This document shows, in pieces, positions 1 through 5,070 of a stretch of 6,261 nucleotides of DNA. The first letter of the stretch is position 1. Every line of letters starts with the position of its first letter. Source of the DNA: a bacterium (GTDB lineage: Bacteria; Zixibacteria; MSB-5A5; GN15; FEB-12); contig JAUXBJ010000126.1 in the NCBI GenBank assembly GCA_030619425.1, positions 1 through 6,261 of the forward strand. The letters run 5' to 3'. The translations under genes and the position numbers were made by a program. The notes under the pieces are model-generated. The model made no database searches, was not told the origin of the DNA, and worked only from the letters and a program-made list of their open reading frames with translations.

Positions 1-5
1 CTGCC

Positions 6-2039
6 CTACGAAGAGGATTGTGTCGGCAGTGTGATTACAAACTCGGCGCCGCCGAGGTCGCTGTCGCGAACAGATATCTCGCCGTCCATCTCGGTGACAA
101 TCTTGTACACGGTCGGCAAGCCCAACCCGGTGCCGGCGTCCTTGGTGGTGAAGTACGGTGTGAAAATGCGTTCTCGTAATTCGGCAGGGATCCCCGGACC
201 GCTGTCGTTGAATCCAATTCGCACCAGTTGATCGGCACGTTGAACTGTGATCAGAATGCGACCCGGTCGCCCGGCCAGCGCTTCCCTGGCATTGCTAAAC
301 AGGTTGGTGAAGATCTGTTTGAGAGCGTCAGGATCAGTCTTGATCTCAAGGTTGGACTCAAGCTCTGTCGATAACTGGATTCCAAGAGCGTCAGCTTCGG
401 GTCCCAGGAATTGCACGAGTTCGGTGATAAGGCTGTCCAGCCGTACGATCTGCGACCGTCTCTTTTCATCGCGAGCCAGGGCAAGGAACCGCGTGATGAT
501 CTCGTTCAGACGGGTTGTCTCGGTCCGTATCTGAGAAGTGATAGAGATATATTCGTGCCTGTCATCGGTGGGTGTGAATTCTGATTCAAGGCGCTGGGCT
601 GCAATCGAAATAGTATTGAGTGGGTTGCGGATCTCATGCGCTACGCCGGCGGCCAGATGACCCATTTCCGACAGTCGTTCCCGCCGCGCCGCCTCGTGCT
701 CGAATTGCTTCAGCCGGGTGACGTCATAGACGACAACGACCACTCCGGGCTGCTCCGTATTATCCGGCTGCAGGTTGGAAGATGCCACCAGGAGGTAGCG
801 CTTGTCGCCGTCACGCTCGATGGTGATTTCTGTTTCGGTCGATGATCCGCCGCCGGCTCCGAGGGTCGAGAGAGCCAGTCGCGGTTCTCCAATCAACTCT
901 TCCCACGGTTGACCCATGGATCCGGTCAGTCCGAAGATTCTCTCGAAGGCGTCATTTACCAGCGTGATCGTTCCGTGATGATCAACGACGGCCACCCCGG
1001 TGCGCATCTCGTCGAAAATTCTGTCGGTAACCGTCTTGATATGGCTGTAACGCCGCGACAGTTCCTTGCGTCGGCGTCGGCTTCTCAGATACAACAGCCC
1101 CACCAGGATCAGGCCAAACATGACCGCCGCCAGGCCAAGCATCAGGCGATCAAACCCTCTTGAAACGGCATAGTATCCTTCCAGCGACAGACCCACCCGC
1201 AAGAGACCGAACGGATACTCCTCCGACGAAAACGGCCGCACCAATTCCAGCACCTGCCGTCCCTGGAAGTCGAGAGTGCGGTGGTGGATACTGTCACTGT
1301 CCAACGACTCCGTCAGGAAGGGGTCGCTCTCGATGGCCAAAAGCCGTCCGGTCTTGCGCGAGGCGAAGACAATACCCTCGGTCGACTGGTAGATGATGTA
1401 CTCAACGCCTTCCTCTCGCGCCATGTTCTGCGCGAGGTATCCGATTTGCGTTTGTCGTAAAGCCTCAACGTAAGACACCGCGTCGGCCACCAGCACCACG
1501 ACCCACTGCAAGTCGTTGGTCAACTCGAGATAGTAGTGGACGGTTTCTCCGGGCACTTCGCCTTCATCCAGAAGCATGACGTACTTGTGCTCCGGCTGCC
1601 CGAGAAGCAGAGTGGCTTCGTCCAATACAAACGGCGGTGGACCTGTTTCCGAACCGCGTGCCACGCCGCCGGCCGTGAGAATGGCTGCGGAGTTGAGCAC
1701 AAACAGACCGTACAAATCGTGCTCGATGGCTATCTGGGTCAATTGCTGATCGGATATCGAAGAGAGATCATGGCGAACGACGCTACGCACTATCTCGCCA
1801 TAGCGTAGATGAGCCAGATAGTCATAATAGGACTCCGAGGCCATAGCATTCTCCGCCGCCTGGGCCAGCGCCTCGGTAAAAGCGATTCCCTGCATCTTCA
1901 GCAGGCGCAGGCTGTCCTGACGGCTTTCACGAATACCCAGCCATGTAATCAGGACGATCACAACGGCCAGCGCCAGAAGCAAGGCGGCGAGAAAGCGCGG
2001 GTCCATCCCGGTGGAGTTTGTTTTGCGGGAAGCCGGCAT
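6..2039 (-). CDS. Membrane-bound PAS sensor histidine kinase (NtrB/ZraS-like core)
   Basis: This is a 677-residue sensor kinase that should autophosphorylate a histidine and pass the phosphate to an unseen response regulator. Seen in order (ATG numbering): basic N-terminus, first membrane helix about 16-35, extracytoplasmic region about 36-298, second membrane helix about 299-318 followed by RSRRRR, PAS domain about 336-443, HisKA with canonical AAGVAHEIRNPLN (His468), then HATPase_c with N-box NLFSNAREAL (Asn583), G1 DSGPGIP (Asp612), F-box FTPYFTTKD and G2 GTGLGL (636-641). All catalytic boxes are intact. The roughly 260-residue sensor, starting with a long helix, is large enough for a double-Cache fold, but that is inference and the ligand is unknown. 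The start is uncertain. ATG at 2039 lies 43 bp after the upstream kinase; an in-frame TTG at 2075 would leave 7 bp, and an ATG at 2006 would still keep the first helix. None has a clear Shine-Dalgarno site. The stop is TAG at 6-8. It is probably the second gene of an operon. Confidence 0.93.
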   Translation of the reverse strand: MPASRKTNSTGMDPRFLAALLLALAVVIVLITWLGIRESRQDSLRLLKMQGIAFTEALAQAAENAMASESYYDYLAHLRYGEIVRSVVRHDLSSISDQQLTQIAIEHDLYGLFVLNSAAILTAGGVARGSETGPPPFVLDEATLLLGQPEHKYVMLLDEGEVPGETVHYYLELTNDLQWVVVLVADAVSYVEALRQTQIGYLAQNMAREEGVEYIIYQSTEGIVFASRKTGRLLAIESDPFLTESLDSDSIHHRTLDFQGRQVLELVRPFSSEEYPFGLLRVGLSLEGYYAVSRGFDRLMLGLAAVMFGLILVGLLYLRSRRRRKELSRRYSHIKTVTDRIFDEMRTGVAVVDHHGTITLVNDAFERIFGLTGSMGQPWEELIGEPRLALSTLGAGGGSSTETEITIERDGDKRYLLVASSNLQPDNTEQPGVVVVVYDVTRLKQFEHEAARRERLSEMGHLAAGVAHEIRNPLNTISIAAQRLESEFTPTDDRHEYISITSQIRTETTRLNEIITRFLALARDEKRRSQIVRLDSLITELVQFLGPEADALGIQLSTELESNLEIKTDPDALKQIFTNLFSNAREALAGRPGRILITVQRADQLVRIGFNDSGPGIPAELRERIFTPYFTTKDAGTGLGLPTVYKIVTEMDGEISVRDSDLGGAEFVITLPTQSSS

Positions 2040-2082
2040 GGGAGCCAAGCTAAGGGCGCCGGCTGTTGGCGGCAACTAAAAG

Positions 2083-4041
2083 TTAAACGTTGGCCGAGGC
2101 GTCAATGGCAGTTGGTTCTGTCGGTGACTCCGAATCCTGTTGATGATTGATTGGGATCTCGAAGAAGAACTCGGTGCCAGTGTCATGAAGGTATCCGATG
2201 CGTCCGCTATGTTTGTCGATGATGCGATGGCAGGTCACCAGGCCGTAACCGTGTCCTTTGCGTTTGGTGGTAAAACGCTTTTCGAACAGCGAGGATTCGA
2301 ACGCAGCGTTCACCCCGGGGCCGTTGTCGATGACGGCCACTCGGACGCGATTGCCTCGGGACAGCCGTTGTGTGCAGACCCGTATCTCTTTTGGGGTGGG
2401 ACCGTCGACCAGAGCATCGGCAGCGTTTTGGATCAGGTTGACGAGTGTTTGCTGGATCTGATTCTGGTCGAGTTCGACCAGGGGTAACTCGGCTGATAAT
2501 TCGGTTACAAACTCGATTCCATCGAACCGGTTTTGCGGTTCCAGGAACGCCAGCATGTTCTGTATTAGCTGGTTAAGGTCGACCGGTACGAATTTCGCTT
2601 CGCCCTGATTGACGTCCATGAGGCCGTCGGCGAATCGGGCGATCCTGTCGACCGTCGTTTTCATGAGTTCCAGCTTCTTGTCTATTTTCTCCTGATCACC
2701 CCTCTTCAGGAACAACGGCATCAATTCTATATTGCCGCTCAAAACGGCCAGGTAGTTGTTGATCTCGTGGGCGATGTCGCCCGCCATCTCGCCTCGCGTA
2801 TAATAACGATCCACGCTGACCATCATCTCCTGGAAATTCCTGCTTTCGGAAATGTCCAGGAAGATAAACAGATGAACCGGCGGATGGCCGGAATCGGTGG
2901 ATAGCTGCGATACCACCAGAAAGGCCGGGAACATCGAGCCGTCCTTGCGCCGACAGACGACTTCTTCGGACTTCTCACTCTGCCGGGTCGGTGAAACTGA
3001 TCTCTCGACGTCACGAGAAGCTGCGAACAATTTGTCTATGGTAGTACCCAGCGCCTCGCCGTTTTCATAACCGAAGACTTCGGCCGCCATGCGATTGAAT
3101 ATGACGATTTCGCCCTCCGAAGATGCGGCTACTATGGAGCAGGGTGAGCAGTCGATCAGGGTGGCGAGAAACACCTGTGACTCAGCCTGAGTAAGGTAGG
3201 CGTCTTTCAGAAGCTGGTTGTACTTCTTGTGTGTCTGCTGGTTGTTCCAAAGTGTTTTCGACATCTGGTTGAAGGATGCCACGAGGCGATTAAACTCGGC
3301 GTCGCCGTCAACTTCGAGCAGGTAAAACAATTCTCCGGACGCCGTCTTTTCAAGACCCTGTTCCAGCCTTTTCAGAGGGTTTTGGAAGCGGCGAGCGATT
3401 AAGTGCACGGTCAAGAGCGACACCAGGATTGATCCCAGGAACAGCAGCAGTAATCCGTACAACAGGGTGTTGCGGTTTGAGACTAGAAACTCCTGATCCA
3501 TAACCATCACCAGCAGAGCCGGTGTTCCCGACGCCGTCTCAAAGCGATAACCATAAATGAAATGGCCGGCGCCCATACTCACCGGCACCCACTGACCGAG
3601 ATTATGCTGTGTAGAAGACCCTCCAACGGGAGAGTCCACCAACCACGAAAGATCTACTTCCCCCATCAGTGACCTATAGTCCTGTTCCTCGCCCTCGTAC
3701 GTATAAGCCTTCGAAATACCATCATGGTCGTCCGTTAAGTAAATCGCAGCATAGTCATACTTCTCATCGGACGCGAACAGCGAGTTTAGAACCAAGTGAG
3801 ACTTTTTGTCCAGGGTCGGCACTGTCGACCCGCTATCCTCTGTTGAAATCTGTTCGATGGCCTGCCCGACTGGGCGAAGATGCTCCATGCTGGTCGACCC
3901 GAAGTCGAGTCGGGCATCACGATTGGGGAAAAAGATTATCAAGGCAATAGCCGCAAAGACGAAAACTACCTGGACTACGATGATGTGACCCAGCCGCGAA
4001 AGCAGCGCTGGACGGAATTGACGAAGAAGCCATAGTCTCAC
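2083..4041 (-). CDS. Membrane-bound HAMP-PAS sensor histidine kinase (HPK4-like variant)
   Basis: This 652-residue sensor kinase is the first gene of the minus-strand pair. Seen in order: first membrane helix about 18-38, extracytoplasmic sensor about 40-190 of no family I recognise, second membrane helix about 193-215, HAMP linker about 213-266, a short helical stretch, PAS domain about 287-400, a dimerisation/phosphoacceptor segment MAGDIAHEINNYLAVL (His425), and HATPase_c with N-box NLIQNAADAL (Asn539), G1 IDNGPGV (Asp572), F-box LFEKRFTTKRK and G2 GHGYGL (596-601). The usual Pro after HE(I/L)xN is Tyr, and the G2 box is GHGYGL instead of GTGLGL. Both variants occur together in HPK4-type kinases, so it is likely active. 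A CSPC motif (298-301) opens the PAS domain. The start is GTG at 4041 with GAGG 8 nt upstream, which supports it well. The TAA stop (2085-2083) is followed closely by the second kinase. The signal and the partner regulator are unknown. Confidence 0.94.
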   Translation of the reverse strand: MRLWLLRQFRPALLSRLGHIIVVQVVFVFAAIALIIFFPNRDARLDFGSTSMEHLRPVGQAIEQISTEDSGSTVPTLDKKSHLVLNSLFASDEKYDYAAIYLTDDHDGISKAYTYEGEEQDYRSLMGEVDLSWLVDSPVGGSSTQHNLGQWVPVSMGAGHFIYGYRFETASGTPALLVMVMDQEFLVSNRNTLLYGLLLLFLGSILVSLLTVHLIARRFQNPLKRLEQGLEKTASGELFYLLEVDGDAEFNRLVASFNQMSKTLWNNQQTHKKYNQLLKDAYLTQAESQVFLATLIDCSPCSIVAASSEGEIVIFNRMAAEVFGYENGEALGTTIDKLFAASRDVERSVSPTRQSEKSEEVVCRRKDGSMFPAFLVVSQLSTDSGHPPVHLFIFLDISESRNFQEMMVSVDRYYTRGEMAGDIAHEINNYLAVLSGNIELMPLFLKRGDQEKIDKKLELMKTTVDRIARFADGLMDVNQGEAKFVPVDLNQLIQNMLAFLEPQNRFDGIEFVTELSAELPLVELDQNQIQQTLVNLIQNAADALVDGPTPKEIRVCTQRLSRGNRVRVAVIDNGPGVNAAFESSLFEKRFTTKRKGHGYGLVTCHRIIDKHSGRIGYLHDTGTEFFFEIPINHQQDSESPTEPTAIDASANV

Positions 4042-4049
4042 GAAGATAT

Positions 4050-4053
4050 CCTC
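4050..4053 (-). promoter_or_regulatory. Ribosome binding site of the HAMP-PAS kinase
   Basis: On the minus strand GAGG lies 8 nt before the GTG at 4041, which fixes that non-ATG start. The same bases can pair with CUUCG immediately downstream, giving a 5-bp hairpin (CGAGG-AUAU-CUUCG, 4054-4041) that would cover the site. Confidence 0.65.
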
Positions 4054-4133
4054 GACATAAAATTCTTATATCCTCATAATTGTCGGCAGGTAGGGTCGAG
4101 TTTTGAACGGGGGATATCGTGCAAAGATGGTAC

Positions 4134-4211
4134 AAAAAAAGCGGGAGTGGTGGAGGGGGGATGCCCGACTCTAACGTCAGGTGGCTGGTTGCCCAGCGCA
4201 CACCACTCCCG
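4134..4211 (-). terminator. Hairpin plus T-tract, terminator or attenuator upstream of the kinase genes
   Basis: CGGGAGTGGTG (4142-4152) and CACCACTCCCG (4201-4211) form a perfect 11-bp inverted repeat. Read on the minus strand, the closing arm is followed after one base by seven Ts (4140-4134), the layout of an intrinsic terminator. The 48-nt interior holds its own hairpin (4181-4201) with a GCAA tetraloop, so this is a branched structure and not a simple stem-loop. The T-tract ends 92 nt before the GTG start of the kinase at 4041. No minus-strand gene is visible to its right within the window. It could end a small RNA or act as a conditional attenuator in the kinase leader. The sequence does not match any riboswitch class I can recall. 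Confidence 0.5.
4181..4201 (-). other. Small hairpin with GNRA (GCAA) tetraloop
   Basis: On the minus strand GCUGG and CCAGC enclose GCAA. The stem continues as GUG/CAC across a single bulged C, giving 8 base pairs in total. It lies inside the larger inverted repeat 4142-4211, and its last base pair shares position 4201 with the outer stem. The structure is read directly from the sequence; its function is unknown. Confidence 0.5.
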
Positions 4212-4237
4212 TTTACTTTCGTTCACGGGCAAGTAAA
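4212..4237. repeat. Inverted repeat TTTACTT / AAGTAAA
   Basis: Perfect 7-bp arms (4212-4218 and 4231-4237) are separated by 12 bp. The repeat directly abuts the right arm of the minus-strand hairpin-terminator, and its right arm overlaps the weak candidate -10 box. It could be a protein binding site or part of the RNA fold. Confidence 0.35.
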
Positions 4238-4260
4238 TCTGTTGGACTTCAAAGCAGCAA
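4232..4260 (-). promoter_or_regulatory. Weak candidate promoter for a kinase leader transcript
   Basis: Minus-strand TTGCTG (4260-4255) and TTTACT (4237-4232) are separated by exactly 17 bp. They match the sigma70 hexamers at about 3 and 4 of 6 bases. Initiation would fall near 4225, just ahead of the hairpin-terminator at 4211-4134, as an attenuated leader would need. The match is poor and could be chance. Confidence 0.22.
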
Positions 4261-4358
4261 AGGTTGTGCCGAGGTTCTGACCGGACATTCCGATTCGGGC
4301 CTTCTCCGTGGAGGGTTGATGAGAAAGAGCTTCATCATGTCTGGAATCTACCGGATCT

Positions 4359-4388
4359 GTCATGCCCGCGAAGGCGGGCATCCAGTAA
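4359..4388. repeat. REP-like palindrome, unit A
   Basis: ATGCCCGC (4362-4369) and GCGGGCAT (4374-4381) are perfect 8-bp arms around a 4-nt loop, within the context gtc-[palindrome]-ccagt. This 'GTCATnCCCGC..GCGGGnATCCAGT' layout is a widespread class of repetitive extragenic palindrome. Conceptual translation gives typical spurious peptides such as AREGGHPV and LDARLRGHD. It marks the region as intergenic. The unit probably has many genomic copies, which cannot be checked from one window. Confidence 0.7.
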
Positions 4389-4404
4389 CTTGTTGATTAA
4401 GATA

Positions 4405-4426
4405 GATTCCCGCCTGTGCGGGTTTT
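4405..4426. repeat. REP-like palindrome, unit A', opposite orientation
   Basis: GATTCCCGCC ... GCGGG resembles the reverse orientation of unit A, with CCCGC (4409-4413) and GCGGG (4418-4422) around CTGT. Together with unit A it forms a head-to-head pair like a BIME. Four Ts follow (4423-4426), so it could also act as a weak plus-strand terminator. Its outer bases have diverged from unit A. Confidence 0.55.
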
Positions 4427-4450
4427 CCAAGAACCCATGATATAGTGCGC

Positions 4451-4470
4451 GGCAGACCTCCCGGTCTGCC
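4451..4470. repeat. GGCAGAC-type palindrome, unit B
   Basis: GGCAGACC (4451-4458) and GGTCTGCC (4463-4470) are perfect 8-bp arms around TCCC. The outer seven bases GGCAGAC/GTCTGCC recur in the next palindrome about 50 bp downstream, while the innermost base pair and the loop differ. This points to a dispersed palindromic repeat family distinct from unit A. Confidence 0.6.
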
Positions 4471-4500
4471 CGTTTGAAGGACGTATCCAAGGTAGTCAAG

Positions 4501-4525
4501 GGGCAGACGAGGACGTCTGCCGCCC
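4501..4525. repeat. GGCAGAC-type palindrome, unit B'
   Basis: GGCAGACG (4502-4509) and CGTCTGCC (4514-4521) are perfect 8-bp arms around AGGA, flanked by GG and GCCC. It shares the GGCAGAC/GTCTGCC arms with unit B, with a changed inner base pair that keeps the pairing. Palindromes of the type GGCAGnCGAGGACGnCTGCC are a common intergenic repeat style in several bacterial genomes. Confidence 0.6.
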
Positions 4526-4774
4526 ACAGCAAAGGAATAACCACCCCCCGATAATTTTTGGAAGGTCTAACTTCACAAACGAAGTGCAACACAGGGGAAC
4601 CGCTTTTCTGGCTCTTGTTCCGAGTTTTCCACCAGTCTGCTTGAATGTATTCGAACAACAGGCTCTGCAAAAGACGATCACTGATCCGGATGTCGATCTG
4701 AAGAGAAGTTGGCAGATTGTTCAATTACATATCCATAAACCGCAGTTGGTTGCATACTGGACTCCTGTAGTTCT
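4526..4774. other. Intergenic DNA with no recognisable gene
   Basis: Open frames here are short, lack ribosome binding sites and in one case run straight through the palindrome cluster, so I treat them as chance. The only local structure seen is a 5-bp inverted repeat ACTTC/GAAGT (4570-4585, 6-nt loop). A decayed gene or further dispersed repeat is possible but not recognisable by eye. Confidence 0.5.
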
Positions 4775-4793
4775 CGCGGTCAGCCCGCGTTTT
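4775..4793 (+). terminator. Weak hairpin plus TTTT upstream of the lipoprotein promoter
   Basis: CGCGG (4775-4779) and CCGCG (4785-4789) enclose TCAGC and are followed by TTTT. The GC-only stem is just 5 bp and the T run is short, so termination would be inefficient. Its place 25 bp before the -35 box suggests insulation from plus-strand read-through. Confidence 0.3.
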
Positions 4794-4817
4794 GCCTCTG
4801 ACTGGTCCTAAGAGCAC

Positions 4818-4846
4818 TTGACTTTTCGGTGAAAAGTCGCTATATT
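4818..4846 (+). promoter_or_regulatory. Sigma70-type promoter of the lipoprotein gene
   Basis: TTGACT (4818-4823) and TATATT (4841-4846) each match 5 of 6 consensus bases, with an ideal 17-bp spacer. Transcription should begin near 4853, giving a leader of about 220 nt before the GTG at 5071. It is the strongest promoter visible in the window and points the right way for the only plus-strand gene. Confidence 0.72.
4820..4838. promoter_or_regulatory. Candidate operator within the promoter spacer
   Basis: GACTTTTC and GAAAAGTC are perfect 8-bp inverted arms around GGT. They begin inside the -35 hexamer and end 2 bp before the -10 hexamer. A dimeric regulator bound here would cover the promoter between the hexamers, as for repressors or MerR-type activators. 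The 17-bp spacing is normal, so it lacks the 19-20 bp MerR hallmark and a repressor is more likely. Confidence 0.45.
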
Positions 4847-4879
4847 CGGTCAATTATGGTCGTCTTTGTGTTGGTCGGG

Positions 4880-4926
4880 CAGTGTTCGGTTAGAACAACT
4901 GTCAACGTCGCACGCTTTTTGCGACG
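4880..4926 (+). other. Two stable hairpins in the lipoprotein 5' leader
   Basis: Hairpin one pairs CAGTGTTC (4880-4887) with GAAC-A-ACTG (4893-4901), with one bulged A and a 5-nt loop. Hairpin two pairs CGTCGC (4906-4911) with GCGACG (4921-4926) around a 9-nt U-rich loop. A third small stem, CCTT-CGGT-AAGG, lies at 4986-4997. They sit in an unusually long leader and may affect mRNA stability or translation. I do not recognise a riboswitch class. Confidence 0.35.
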
Positions 4927-5058
4927 GTCATAAGCGGAAATGAAAGTAGGGGAAGGTCCTGCCTGTTGTTCACACCTTTTTTGCTCCTTCGGTAAGGTAT
5001 GAACATCGACAGCCACCCGCCCAAAGACATGAAGTACCGAAATGTTACTCACTCACGC

Positions 5059-5065
5059 AAGGAGG
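5059..5065 (+). promoter_or_regulatory. Strong Shine-Dalgarno site fixing the lipoprotein start
   Basis: AAGGAGG lies 5 nt before the GTG at 5071. This favours that start over the in-frame ATGs at 4999 and 5029, which lack well-spaced ribosome binding sites and would put 24 or 14 extra polar residues before the signal peptide. Confidence 0.8.
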
Positions 5066-5070
5066 TTGTA

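Noticed and set aside
1809..2150. A 113-codon plus-strand open frame across the junction of the two kinases
   Set aside because: It is antisense to clear coding sequence on both sides and has no start signals.
4042..4133. Sigma54 promoter upstream of the kinase genes
   Set aside because: No GG and GC pair in a TGGCAC-N5-TTGC arrangement is present. TTGCAC near 4124-4119 (minus strand) lacks the partner element.
4181..4396. A 71-codon plus-strand open frame
   Set aside because: It begins within the minus-strand hairpin region and ends in the REP-derived peptide AREGGHPV. No start signals were found.
4359..4525. CRISPR array suspected from regularly spaced palindromes
   Set aside because: The units are not identical, belong to two different families, are under 25 bp and are flanked by no cas genes. 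Spacing varies from 42 to 51 bp.
4335..4724. A 129-codon minus-strand open frame in the intergenic region
   Set aside because: Its C-terminal half translates the palindromic repeats, giving the typical artefact peptide LDARLRGHD, and it has no ribosome binding site or family resemblance.
4584..4811. A 75-codon plus-strand open frame before the lipoprotein promoter
   Set aside because: There is no Shine-Dalgarno site, no recognisable domain and no conserved-looking motif. It is short enough to be chance, though a decayed gene cannot be fully excluded.
4999..5070. Upstream ATG starts (4999, 5029) for the lipoprotein
   Set aside because: They would add 24 or 14 polar residues before the signal peptide and lack well-spaced ribosome binding sites, while GTG 5071 has AAGGAGG at 5 nt.
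4853..5070. A known riboswitch (c-di-GMP, cobalamin, TPP or glycine class) in the lipoprotein leader
   Set aside because: Conserved core motifs of these classes as I remember them are absent. Only generic hairpins are visible.
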